A DNA stretch of 42,178 nt. It comes from Bacillota bacterium. Its GTDB lineage: Bacteria > Bacillota > UBA994 > UBA5500. Shown here in pieces: positions 7,951 to 16,022 of this stretch. Position 1 is the stretch's first letter. Each line of letters begins with the position of its first letter. The position numbers and the translations under genes are program-made. The stretch spans positions 1-42,178 of the forward strand of contig JAKOXL010000028.1 of assembly GCA_029781045.1 (NCBI GenBank). The letters run 5' to 3'. The notes under the pieces are model-generated. The model was given only the letters and a program-made list of their open reading frames with translations. It ran no database searches and had not been told where the DNA came from.

Positions 7951-8415
7951 CTAAGCCTTAGTGCTCAGAAAGTCCAAGATCTCAGTGGCATTAGTATCGG
8001 GCTTAGCTTTAGGAAATACCTTAATAATCTTCCCCTCTTCATCGATAACAAAGGTGGAACGCACCACCCCGTGGCTCACTTTGCCGTACAGCTTCTTCTC
8101 TTGCCATACGCCGAAGGCCTGAATGGCTTGCAGCTCGGGGTCCGACAAAAGAATAAAGGGTAGTTGATGCTTCTCGGCAAAGCGCTGGTGGGAGGCTTGG
8201 CTGTCCTTGCTGATACCGATGACAACCACATCCTCCCTTCGAAAACCTTCGTAGGCATCGCGAAAGGCACAGGCCTGGCGGGTGCAGCCGGGCGTATTGT
8301 CGCGCGGATAGAAATAGACGACCACCTTCTTTCCCCGGAAGTCGGATAAGGAGATGAACTTGCCATCTTTATCCGGCAGGGAAAAATCGGGTGCTTGCAT
8401 ACCAGCAGTCAGCAT
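7951..8415 (-). CDS. bcp: Thiol peroxidase of the Bcp/PrxQ family
   Basis: This 154-residue, full-length 2-Cys peroxiredoxin reduces hydrogen peroxide and organic peroxides. The peroxidatic cysteine is C44 in DNTPGCT and the putative resolving cysteine is C49, the five-residue spacing of the PrxQ class. It is cytoplasmic, with no signal peptide. GGAGGG lies upstream of the ATG. It is probably the first gene of a unit with the downstream rubredoxin gene, which could supply reducing power, although thioredoxin is the usual partner of the family. Confidence 0.93.
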   Translation of the reverse strand: MLTAGMQAPDFSLPDKDGKFISLSDFRGKKVVVYFYPRDNTPGCTRQACAFRDAYEGFRREDVVVIGISKDSQASHQRFAEKHQLPFILLSDPELQAIQAFGVWQEKKLYGKVSHGVVRSTFVIDEEGKIIKVFPKAKPDTNATEILDFLSTKA

Positions 8416-8482
8416 TTTTCTCGCCCTCCTTTTGCCCTTGAATTCGGCACGGTAGTTGCATAATCCTCTTCTATGAAAAAAG

Positions 8483-8511
8483 CGAGCCGTCAGTTGGCCA
8501 CTGACAGCTCG
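8483..8511 (-). terminator. Intrinsic terminator of the MATE gene
   Basis: The inverted repeat CGAGC-c-GTCAGT / ACTGAC-a-GCTCG, with one internal mismatch and a 5-base loop, is followed on the minus strand by CTTTTTTC. It lies just after the stop of the MATE gene. Confidence 0.8.
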
Positions 8512-8520
8512 GTCATAGTC

Positions 8521-9879
8521 TTAGACAGTCTTGACTTGCCAACGGCCCAGTCTAACCCAATAGGTAAGAGCAAGACCACGGAAGATCCAGTCCACAAGAA
8601 CGGCCACATAGGCGCTCCACAACCCCCAACCAAAGATCAGCACAAACAGGTAGGAAAGGCCTAGACGAATTAATACGTTACCTAGAAAGACAACGAGGAG
8701 AACCGAGTTGGTGTCTCCTGCACCACGCAAGACGCCACTGCCCACAAAAGCAAGGGCTTGGGGTATCTGTGAAATCCCTATTATGCGAAGAACTTGGATG
8801 GAGGGAGCTATAACGGCCGGGTCATCGGTATAGATACGCACAAAAACACTCGGGATGATTATAAACAGTAACCCCATGATTCCCATGAACAAGGCACACA
8901 AGCGAGTCGCTCCCCAACCATAGCGTTCAGCTTCCTCCGGTGCGCCGGCACCCAGGTTCTGCCCAACCAGAGTGGTGGCGGCCACAGCAAAGCCGATACT
9001 TGGCATATAGGAGAGCTGTTCCACATTGCCCGAAAGCGTAGACACGGCCACCGCAGTGGTGCCCAAAACAGCCACTATCTTAACATGCAGCATAACACCT
9101 AGACTCATGACCAGGCGTTCTAGAGCAGCCGGAATACCGATACGAAAAATGCGGACAATGAGGGGCCAGTCAAGGGTGGAAAAGTCGCTCACCTGCAGGT
9201 GGAGCCCGCCCTTACCACGTAGCAGAGTACCGAAAAGGATAATAGCCGTAACTAGATGGGAAATGCTAGTGGCCAGAGCAGCACCCTGCACACCTAGGGC
9301 TGGTAGACCGAAATGGCCAAAGATCAAGGCGTAGTTGAGAACCACATTTAGCCCATTGGCTATAAGCCCAGCATAAAAAGGTGTTTTGGTATCACCGGCT
9401 GCCCGCAAGGCGCTGGTCATGATGGTTGAGAGCATTAGAAAGAATAACCCGGGGCTAAAGGCCACCAAGTATTGAATACCCAGATCGATGACTTCGTCCT
9501 TGGCCCCCATGAAGAGAGTTATTTCCCGGGCAAAGAAAAAACCCAAAGCGGCCAAGACCATTGCCAGAAACGAGGTTGTAAGCAATGCTTGCGCAGCAGC
9601 TTTGGCTGCTGCCTCTTCGTCTTTGGCACCAATAAAGCGAGCAACAAGGGCCGTAGTAGCAACGCCCAAGCCCAGAAAGATAGCTTGTCCCACGAACATG
9701 GGGCGGAAGCTAAGACCCACAGCGGCAATAGACGCCTGCCCCAAACGCCCCACCATGGCCATATCCACCATTTGGGCTAGGGTCTGCAGAAACATCTGGG
9801 CCATCGCTGGCCAGGCCAAAAGCAGAATTGTAGTGTATAAACTCTCCTTTTTGGGCTTGGCTACCGGTTGTACCGACAC
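8521..9879 (-). CDS. MATE-family multidrug/metabolite efflux transporter
   Basis: This 452-residue protein has about 12 hydrophobic segments in two matching halves, the MATE architecture. The first half carries QMVDMAMVGRLG and the typical AAGDTKTPFY, and the second half repeats this as GAGDTNSVLL. Such proteins export cationic drugs or metabolites using a sodium or proton gradient. The frame extends to 9906, but GTG at 9879 is preferred: the in-frame codons just before it spell the ribosome site GGAGGAGGG. It is the only gene of its unit. The substrate cannot be predicted. Confidence 0.9.
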   Translation of the reverse strand: MSVQPVAKPKKESLYTTILLLAWPAMAQMFLQTLAQMVDMAMVGRLGQASIAAVGLSFRPMFVGQAIFLGLGVATTALVARFIGAKDEEAAAKAAAQALLTTSFLAMVLAALGFFFAREITLFMGAKDEVIDLGIQYLVAFSPGLFFLMLSTIMTSALRAAGDTKTPFYAGLIANGLNVVLNYALIFGHFGLPALGVQGAALATSISHLVTAIILFGTLLRGKGGLHLQVSDFSTLDWPLIVRIFRIGIPAALERLVMSLGVMLHVKIVAVLGTTAVAVSTLSGNVEQLSYMPSIGFAVAATTLVGQNLGAGAPEEAERYGWGATRLCALFMGIMGLLFIIIPSVFVRIYTDDPAVIAPSIQVLRIIGISQIPQALAFVGSGVLRGAGDTNSVLLVVFLGNVLIRLGLSYLFVLIFGWGLWSAYVAVLVDWIFRGLALTYWVRLGRWQVKTV

Positions 9880-10029
9880 CAGTCTCCCTCCTCCCCAATA
9901 ATGCAAATAGCAATGTTGGTGCTAATTGTAGAGGGTATCGAAGTATTTTGTCAAGCATTACCCTATTTACTCTTGCAGGTTTGGTATTATTAATAAGAAT
10001 AGGTATTCTGGCAAGGGGAGGCATGGCTT

Positions 10030-11211
10030 GTGAAAACACGGGTTGAAAAGGCGGTGCAAGCTTTAGAAGCACGGCTGTTAGCTTTCGCCAGCGAGTTGGT
10101 GCAAATTGAAAGCTTGACCGGGAAAGAGGAAAAGGTAGTACGGCGCATTGCAGCGGAAATGAAACAACTGAGCTATGATAGGGTCATCATTGATAGGGTG
10201 GGTAATGTGATCGGCGTCATCGGTAATGGCCCCACCAAGTTGCTGTTCGATTCCCACGTTGACCATGTGGCTGTCCACGATCCGGAAGCTTGGGAACTAC
10301 CCCCTTATGGCGGGGTGATAAATAACGGCAACCTTTATGGCCGTGCCGCATCGGACATGAAAGCTTCTGCTGCCGCCACCGTGTATGCGGGCGTAGTAAT
10401 AAAGCAACTGGGGCTAGATGCGGGCAAGACCATTTATGTTTGCTGTTCCGTTATGGAAGAAGATTATGATGGTGAAGGACTCTACCACGCCATCGTTGAT
10501 AATTCCCTACAGCCCGACTATGTGGTCATTTGTGAGCCCAGCTACCTGCGAGTTACACTAGGACACATGGGACGGGCCATATATAAGATTACGGTGCCAG
10601 GCATATCGGCCCACGGTTCAGCCCCAGAAAAGGGTGTTAACGCCATCTACAAAGCCCAGCAAATCGTGGCTCGCGTTGAACAGCTGGCCAAGGAGTACAT
10701 GCAACGACCGGCAGGGGAGCGCCCATCCTTAGCCCTCACCAAGATAGAAAGCACGGCCGTTTCCCTCAATGCCATTCCAGCCAGTTGCACTCTCTATCTG
10801 GACCGTCGCCTCATTCCTGGTGAAACGGAGGAGTCGGTGGCGCAAGAAATGGATGCCCTGATAGCCGGCACCGACGCCACCTGGGAAATCTACGAAGCAG
10901 AGTGCACCAGCTGGACGGGAGAAACCATCACCCTCCGTTCTTTCTTACCCGCCTGGGAAATCGGGCGCGAACACCCCCTGACCAAGAGCTGTATCAAGGC
11001 CTATAAAGAGCTGCTGGGCCAAGAACCGCAACTGTATAAGTGGACTTTCTCCACCAACGGAGTAGCTACAGCCAACCGACTGGGCATTCCTACCATTGGT
11101 TTTGGGGCCGGCATTGAGGCCATGGCCCACAAGACCAACGAGTATTGCCCGGTGAGCGACATAGTAACTGCCTGCCAGTTTTATAGCCTTTTGCCGGCCT
11201 ATTTGCCGTAA
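10030..11211 (+). CDS. ygeY: M20-family metallohydrolase, YgeY type
   Basis: This 393-residue enzyme belongs to the M20 peptidase/deacetylase clan, in the YgeY branch (named selenium-metabolism hydrolase in some bacteria). Metal-site residues are visible: H76 in DSHVDH, bridging D109 in RAASDMKAS, E143/E144 in VMEED, the CEP segment, and H in MAHKTNEY. The middle part is the dimerisation domain with SAHGSAPEKG. The start is GTG at 10030 with GGGGAGG upstream. In E. coli ygeY is adjacent to ygeX; here a YgeX-type gene lies about 28 kb away at 39571. The substrate is not established. Confidence 0.88.
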   Translation: MKTRVEKAVQALEARLLAFASELVQIESLTGKEEKVVRRIAAEMKQLSYDRVIIDRVGNVIGVIGNGPTKLLFDSHVDHVAVHDPEAWELPPYGGVINNGNLYGRAASDMKASAAATVYAGVVIKQLGLDAGKTIYVCCSVMEEDYDGEGLYHAIVDNSLQPDYVVICEPSYLRVTLGHMGRAIYKITVPGISAHGSAPEKGVNAIYKAQQIVARVEQLAKEYMQRPAGERPSLALTKIESTAVSLNAIPASCTLYLDRRLIPGETEESVAQEMDALIAGTDATWEIYEAECTSWTGETITLRSFLPAWEIGREHPLTKSCIKAYKELLGQEPQLYKWTFSTNGVATANRLGIPTIGFGAGIEAMAHKTNEYCPVSDIVTACQFYSLLPAYLP

Positions 11212-11461
11212 GATACAACAGACGGACGCGAAGGCGTCCGTCTGATTCTGCTCTAACGAAGACAGGCCCACAGATAAGCAGCTTTTGAATCTCCTTTCCG
11301 TTGTTATCGAAGAGCCACTTAACCGACTTACCGTAGCTCTCTTTGCCATCAAGTTCCCAGTAAGAGGGATGCTTGACACACTCTGCAATCCGCGTCAGTT
11401 CCGTTGAAGAGCTACCCATTTCAACTCCGTCTAAAATAGAGAAACGCTTAACATATTTCAC
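11090..11461 (-). CDS. Hypothetical protein, possibly 3'-degenerate
   Basis: A GTG-started frame of 123 codons. I do not recognise it. The first roughly 70 residues (VKYVKRFSILDGVEMGSS..., WELDGKESYGKSVKWLFD) look like a soluble coding sequence. The rest reads through the ygeY terminator hairpin and 120 bases antisense to ygeY, which is unlikely to be a natural C-terminus. There is no good ribosome site. Either a real gene has lost its 3' end or the frame is spurious. It follows another short frame on the same strand downstream of two membrane-associated proteins. Confidence 0.28.
   Translation of the reverse strand: MKYVKRFSILDGVEMGSSSTELTRIAECVKHPSYWELDGKESYGKSVKWLFDNNGKEIQKLLICGPVFVRAESDGRLRVRLLYLTANRPAKGYKTGRQLLCRSPGNTRWSCGPWPQCRPQNQW
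11219..11244 (+). terminator. Intrinsic terminator after ygeY
   Basis: A perfect 11-bp stem CAGACGGACGC / GCGTCCGTCTG with a GAAG tetraloop lies 8 bases past the ygeY stop. A short T-rich stretch follows (ATTCTGCTCT). Confidence 0.75.
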
Positions 11462-11463
11462 GT

Positions 11464-11604
11464 CTAGGCATCCGGTTGCTGTGTTTGTGCCTCGGCAACA
11501 CTTGCTATTAGGTTTTCAAACTTGGCCAGCCTGTCTGGTTTGACTTGAGACAGTTTTGCCTTTGCTTCATTTCTTCCTCCCGCTTCATTAAGTCGTCTAT
11601 TCAC
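11464..11604 (-). CDS. Possible small coiled-coil peptide (46 aa)
   Basis: A GTG-started frame encodes a charged, helix-prone peptide (NRRLNEAGGRNEAKAKLSQV..., ending AEAQTQQPDA). It begins 17 bases after the stop of the upstream membrane protein gene and ends almost against the GTG of the next frame. No Shine-Dalgarno sequence is seen, so translation would depend on coupling. It may instead be a fragment of a decayed longer gene together with 11090-11461. Confidence 0.2.
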   Translation of the reverse strand: MNRRLNEAGGRNEAKAKLSQVKPDRLAKFENLIASVAEAQTQQPDA

Positions 11605-11621
11605 CTGACAGTACCGCTGTT

Positions 11622-12404
11622 CTATGTCAGTTCGCTAGCCAGTGCATCGGGCGCACCTCTCTTTTCCAGCTCGCTATAACAATGAAGTACAGCAATATAA
11701 AGAGATGCCCCAATAAAAGACCAAACCAATATGGCAAGTAAATAACCTAAATAGTACTGAGCCAGCCGATTGAGCAGCAAGCTCATTACTCCACTGGTTA
11801 AGAAAATAGTGATGAGCAAACGGATTACTTCCCCCAGGTTTCTGCACATAATCGCAAGCCCTTTCATAAAACCCGCCAACAAACCCAGGTCTTCGTAAAC
11901 GATAGCAATTTCCCAGAAGAAGAGATAAATCACGGTAACTACCCCAACCATAGAAGACACTAGAGGATGAACGAGCTCCAACACGTTTGAAGCAATGTTC
12001 GAGACGAGTAGCCACAATAGTCCTATCAGCAGTAGGCGCAGGAAGAAATGTTGACAGTCGGCCCAAAAGGTGGGCATATCAACTTCCTCGTCCCTTAGGG
12101 CCCGCAATCCTCCCGCCAAATAGCCGGCGGTGAGAAGACTCTTGAGGAGGCTTATGGCTAAAGCAAGCACAAATACCCCAAAGGAATCGAGAGTACTGCC
12201 CAGATTGGGACGAGGTATCACGTCGTCTATTTCCGGGATAGAAGCACGAATAGTAACCCTAAGCAGAAAGCCTAAATCAGGCAAGGCCCATTTCTCGAGG
12301 AACAGCATGTTAACAAGAAGCATCCCTAGAGAAAATACAACTGGCAATAACCACAACCAATGTTGCTTGCGTACCACATTAAAGCCAGCCTTTACCCAAG
12401 TCAT
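11622..12404 (-). CDS. Multi-pass membrane protein of unknown function
   Basis: The 260-residue protein has about six hydrophobic segments, including LWLLPVVFSLGMLLVNMLFL near the N-terminus and LLLIGLLWLLVSNIASNVL in the middle, which predicts an integral membrane protein. I recognise no family motif; the overall pattern is like poorly characterised DUF4013-type membrane proteins. The start at 12404 is chosen because AGGGAG precedes it and it falls 16 bases after the stop of the upstream gene. Both genes are probably co-transcribed and may form a membrane-associated pair. Confidence 0.65.
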   Translation of the reverse strand: MTWVKAGFNVVRKQHWLWLLPVVFSLGMLLVNMLFLEKWALPDLGFLLRVTIRASIPEIDDVIPRPNLGSTLDSFGVFVLALAISLLKSLLTAGYLAGGLRALRDEEVDMPTFWADCQHFFLRLLLIGLLWLLVSNIASNVLELVHPLVSSMVGVVTVIYLFFWEIAIVYEDLGLLAGFMKGLAIMCRNLGEVIRLLITIFLTSGVMSLLLNRLAQYYLGYLLAILVWSFIGASLYIAVLHCYSELEKRGAPDALASELT

Positions 12405-12420
12405 AGCGCAACTCCCTTCT

Positions 12421-13083
12421 TCAGTCTTCTGGTAACAGAGAGTCCACGAACTCAAACTGCATCAGAAAAAAGTCGCCGTGTTGTAGGGCCTCCGGTTTGA
12501 GTACACCGTTTCTATCGAAGGCAGAGGCGATCCCGGAGGTACTCCAAACCTGGTCAGAAAACGCCAAGATCGCCAACGTAAGTGGTTTATTTTTCTCAAA
12601 ACGTAGTCTATCTGGCCCCACAAAAGTCGGGTGATGATAATGGCTGTCCGGTTTGACCGGCAGTGTGATATGGTGAGTAATAGAACCAAGACCATAGTAA
12701 GAGGCAGAGGAAGAACCGAATCCGAATCGACATTCGCCTGTTTGCTCATCAAATTCCGAGTAGATGTACATATGCGCGAATGGCTTCGTATCTTCCAACA
12801 TGAAATCTAGGCTTCTAGCAGTCCAAAAGTGTCGTTCTACCAGCTCTCCATCCCGATAGTGAGCAATCTGTTTCCTGAAGTGCAGCCCCTCTAGAATGCT
12901 CCGCCCGATTTCATAATGCAACACATGATCTTGAGAGATATCTTTTGCTACAGTAGACAGCTCTTGGTCTACTCGCACCCTTCTAACGAACACCGGGCGT
13001 CGCAGAAGGTACACGTTGTATGAGCAAATCAGCACCAGAAATATGAAGGCAATGGCAGCCAGCGTCAGGTTAAATTTGCGCAT
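12421..13083 (-). CDS. Membrane-anchored hypothetical protein
   Basis: The 220-residue protein starts with a single hydrophobic segment (about residues 7-26, LTLAAIAFIFLVLICSYNVY) followed by a basic stop-transfer region (LRRPVFVRRVR). The remainder is hydrophilic and probably extracytoplasmic. There is no lipobox cysteine. I recognise no domain. GGAGG precedes the ATG with good spacing. It is the first gene of a unit with the downstream multi-pass membrane protein. Confidence 0.65.
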   Translation of the reverse strand: MRKFNLTLAAIAFIFLVLICSYNVYLLRRPVFVRRVRVDQELSTVAKDISQDHVLHYEIGRSILEGLHFRKQIAHYRDGELVERHFWTARSLDFMLEDTKPFAHMYIYSEFDEQTGECRFGFGSSSASYYGLGSITHHITLPVKPDSHYHHPTFVGPDRLRFEKNKPLTLAILAFSDQVWSTSGIASAFDRNGVLKPEALQHGDFFLMQFEFVDSLLPED

Positions 13084-13148
13084 CCAACCACCTCCATCTA
13101 CAGTTTATTCTGAACACACCACATAATTTCCTCCATGCGCGCAAAGAA

Positions 13149-13174
13149 AACAGCTGCGGGATTCCGCAGCTGTT
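13149..13174 (-). terminator. Intrinsic terminator of the hemZ-queH unit
   Basis: A perfect 11-bp stem AACAGCTGCGG / CCGCAGCTGTT with a 4-base loop is followed on the minus strand by TTCTTTG. It lies just past the queH stop. Confidence 0.85.
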
Positions 13175-13178
13175 CGTG

Positions 13179-13736
13179 TCACTTCTTCGTCGGCTTCTTC
13201 TTCACCTTATCCTGAGCATAACGTTCAGCCTCGCTATAAATGCAGCCGCAGTACTGCTGGCGATAGAGACCCATCTCCTTGGAAAGCTCTATGCTACGCC
13301 TAAAGCCAGGGCGAAAGTCCATATATAGAAAAGGGATTTCGTAGGAGGCAGCAATGGCTTCCCCCGTCTGCAGCAGCACTTCGTGCTTTTGATAGGGGCT
13401 GATCAATAGAGTGGTGGTGAACGCATCAAAGTTGCCATGTCTGGCAATGCGGGCCGTCTGTTCAAGGCGCATTTGGTAACAGAGGGGACAACGCACCTGT
13501 TCCCGCCAAGCGGCTCGACGTAGCCATTCCTGATAGTCATAGTCACCCGGGCTAAGCACGGGCAGTTCTACTGCCTCTGCGAACTGCAGAAAGGAATCCA
13601 GACGACGTTGGTACTCCTGGGAGGGATGAATGTTGGGGTTATAAAAGTAGCCGTAAACCTGGTGGCCCGCCTCTCGCAGAGCCTCTACACAATAGGAAGC
13701 GCAGGGGCCGCAACAGGCATGCAGTAAGACTTTCAT
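13179..13736 (-). CDS. queH: Epoxyqueuosine reductase, QueH type
   Basis: This 185-residue, full-length protein catalyses the last step of queuosine tRNA modification: reduction of epoxyqueuosine to queuosine. The diagnostic cysteines are present in HACCGPCASYC (C8, C9, C12), RCPLCYQMRL and QQYCGC, which bind an iron-sulfur cluster and a further metal. It starts immediately after the stop codon of the HemZ-like gene (TAGATG), so translation is probably coupled. The lysine-rich C-terminus (KVKKKPTKK) may aid tRNA binding. It is the QueG replacement common in anaerobes. Confidence 0.95.
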   Translation of the reverse strand: MKVLLHACCGPCASYCVEALREAGHQVYGYFYNPNIHPSQEYQRRLDSFLQFAEAVELPVLSPGDYDYQEWLRRAAWREQVRCPLCYQMRLEQTARIARHGNFDAFTTTLLISPYQKHEVLLQTGEAIAASYEIPFLYMDFRPGFRRSIELSKEMGLYRQQYCGCIYSEAERYAQDKVKKKPTKK

Positions 13737-14906
13737 CTAGATACTCCTCTCAGCTAATAATCGGGTCTTTTTAGCTATTAGTTCGTCCAGGCGTTCCATA
13801 TAGACCCGTGCGTCTTTTGGGTTGCTTAATGCCACAAGGGTGCCGTCAGCGTTAAGAAACTTGCTGGCGGCTCCGCCACCCAAACCGATAATATGCTGGC
13901 GCTCCGAGATCATGATCATATTATAACGGCAGGCATGCCCGGGCAGAGTCCACCCCACGTTTTCTTGGCCGCCTAGAATATTGCGCTGTCGATATAAGTA
14001 ATAAGGATGGTAGCCGGCTTGCCGCAGCGATTGGCTGGCCACTTCTACCATGCGAGCTGCCAGCTCGGCACTGGGCAGCATACCCTGCCAACTGTCCTGC
14101 TCGGCGGTGAAACGGGAGGCCCGCTTGGGCGAGAACATGTGCAAGGTTATGTTTTCGGGCCCTAGGCCCAACACCCATTCGAGGCTGGCCTGCACTTCAC
14201 TCAAACCTTCCTGTGGTAGGCCTAGAATCAGGTCCATATTCAGCGTGGCAAAAGATCCCCTAGTGCGGATCACGGCCGCTTCTATATCGGCGGCGCTGTG
14301 GGGGCGGCCAATTAAGTCGAGGGTTTTCTGCTGCTTGGTCTGGGGGTTGATGCTGATACGCCCAACCCCTGCCTCCACCAGCTCTGCTATATGCTCCTCG
14401 GTTAGGGTTTCCGGTCGGCCGGCCTCCACTGTTAGCTCCTGCCAGGGCTGGGGTAACGCTTGCCTTAGGGCCTGCAAAATCTGACCCAAATCTTTGGCAG
14501 GTAGGGCTGTAGGTGTACCGCCACCCACGTAAACCGAGTCCACAAAAAACCCCGCCTGCTTTACCTGCCGACCTACTGCCTCTATTTCTGCCAGCAAGGA
14601 GCTCACAAACCGTCGGCGTTCTTGCCCCAGTTCCCGCAAGGAGTGGGACGGGAAGGAGCAATAAAGGCAGCGAGAAGGACAGAAGGGAATGCCCACATAT
14701 ACGCTCACAGTCCGGGGGGATAAACTAGCTAAGAAAGGGTATTCAAACTGGGCCACTTCTCGCAGTAGAGCCAGTTTGGCCTCGGACACGCCATAGGTGG
14801 CCCGCATCTTAGCCAACGCCTCGGGAAGACTTAGCCCGGCGTCTAACCAACGGTAAAGGGGCTTGACTGGACGGACTCCCTGCATTTTTCCCCAAGGATC
14901 TGACAT
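13737..14906 (-). CDS. hemZ: HemZ-like radical SAM protein (oxygen-independent coproporphyrinogen dehydrogenase family)
   Basis: The 389-residue radical SAM enzyme carries the cluster motif CPSRCLYC (C76, C80, C83) followed by SFPSHSL, a GGGTPT SAM-binding segment and the SINPQTKQQKTLDLIGR stretch typical of the HemN/HemW/HemZ group. The C-terminal region (YYLYRQRNILGGQENVG) favours HemZ over HemW. It may act in haem synthesis or as a haem chaperone; no other haem genes are nearby. The start at 14906 has GGGAGG upstream. It is followed without a gap by queH. Confidence 0.87.
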   Translation of the reverse strand: MSDPWGKMQGVRPVKPLYRWLDAGLSLPEALAKMRATYGVSEAKLALLREVAQFEYPFLASLSPRTVSVYVGIPFCPSRCLYCSFPSHSLRELGQERRRFVSSLLAEIEAVGRQVKQAGFFVDSVYVGGGTPTALPAKDLGQILQALRQALPQPWQELTVEAGRPETLTEEHIAELVEAGVGRISINPQTKQQKTLDLIGRPHSAADIEAAVIRTRGSFATLNMDLILGLPQEGLSEVQASLEWVLGLGPENITLHMFSPKRASRFTAEQDSWQGMLPSAELAARMVEVASQSLRQAGYHPYYLYRQRNILGGQENVGWTLPGHACRYNMIMISERQHIIGLGGGAASKFLNADGTLVALSNPKDARVYMERLDELIAKKTRLLAERSI

Positions 14907-15055
14907 GAGCAGCACCTCCCTTCGTCTTCTATGGACAGCTTAACATAAGACCAGGGCATTAATAAAGCCTCCGACCTATAGGGTTACGTTACGCCAATAT
15001 CATCTATATAATAGGAGCAGGTTGATTAGCGAAATCAGTTAGAGGAGGGGCTGCA

Positions 15056-16000
15056 TTGACAGAAGAAAAAGCCTTAAGAGCGGTCGCCCCTGCTAAGAGA
15101 CGGCAACTACCCATTGGGGTTCTGCTTCTACTGCCATCACTTATCTGGTCTACCGTATTTCCCTTTTCCAAGTTGGTGCTGGAAGTGATTCCCCCCACCC
15201 TACTGGCGGCTCTCCGCTTCAGCATCGGAGCTTGCTTCCTTACCGCCTATGCCATCTATGTATGCGGCTGGTATAGTTTTCTGAGCGGCTGGCAACGCAG
15301 CTGGCCCTGGTTCATTGCTTTGGGCTGCTCCGGTGTGTTCTTGAACAACCTGCTACAGAACTTGGGTCTCCGTCTCACCACCGCCAGCAGCGGGAGCCTA
15401 CTCAGCTCGGTGGATCCCATATTCTCAGTCATTCTCTCCGCCCTTTTCTTAGGCGAAAGGATGAACGGCAAGAAACTGATCGGTCTGATGACGGCCTTTA
15501 TCGGCATTATACTGGTAACCACCAATGGGTCCTGGATACTCGATTGGGGCGATAGCGGCCTAGGCAACATCCTGGTCGTTGTCTCGGCCCTAAGCTACAG
15601 TGTCTATACGGTCATGTCTAAACGGGTGTTGCGACACGAAGACCCTCCCGTTGTGGTGGCCTGGTCAACGATAATTGGGGCTCTATTGCTGTCCGTAGTG
15701 GCCCTCCTTACCGACTCGGTGCCCAGCTGGTGGGAGCTTAGCCTACCACTTTTGCTGAGCACCCTGTACCTGAGTATTGTACCCACTTCCGTATCGGTGG
15801 TGGCCTACGCCTATCTGCTGCAGCGGGTGCAGGCCTCTTCGGCAGCTGTAAGCTTGTTCTTAATCCCGGCCTTCTCCATCGTCTGGTCGGTTCTGTTGCT
15901 AAAGGAGCAGATTAGTTGGGCCACTATTACGGGTGGCAGCCTCATCATAGTGGGGGTTGCCCTAGCCGTTCTGGGTGGCCGCCAGCAGTTGAACTCATAG
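15056..16000 (+). CDS. EamA/DMT-superfamily transporter
   Basis: The 314-residue protein has ten predicted membrane helices in two EamA repeats (about 20-150 and 165-305), the drug/metabolite transporter fold. The conserved LLSSVDPIFSVILSALFLGE in the first repeat corresponds to SLFLIPAFSIVWSVLLLKE in the second. The start is TTG at 15056, well placed after GAGGAGG. It lies 22 bases upstream of the fucosidase gene, so import or export of a sugar-related metabolite is possible but unproven. Confidence 0.9.
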   Translation: MTEEKALRAVAPAKRRQLPIGVLLLLPSLIWSTVFPFSKLVLEVIPPTLLAALRFSIGACFLTAYAIYVCGWYSFLSGWQRSWPWFIALGCSGVFLNNLLQNLGLRLTTASSGSLLSSVDPIFSVILSALFLGERMNGKKLIGLMTAFIGIILVTTNGSWILDWGDSGLGNILVVVSALSYSVYTVMSKRVLRHEDPPVVVAWSTIIGALLLSVVALLTDSVPSWWELSLPLLLSTLYLSIVPTSVSVVAYAYLLQRVQASSAAVSLFLIPAFSIVWSVLLLKEQISWATITGGSLIIVGVALAVLGGRQQLNS

Positions 16001-16022
16001 AACTTGAGGGAGGCAGATACAT

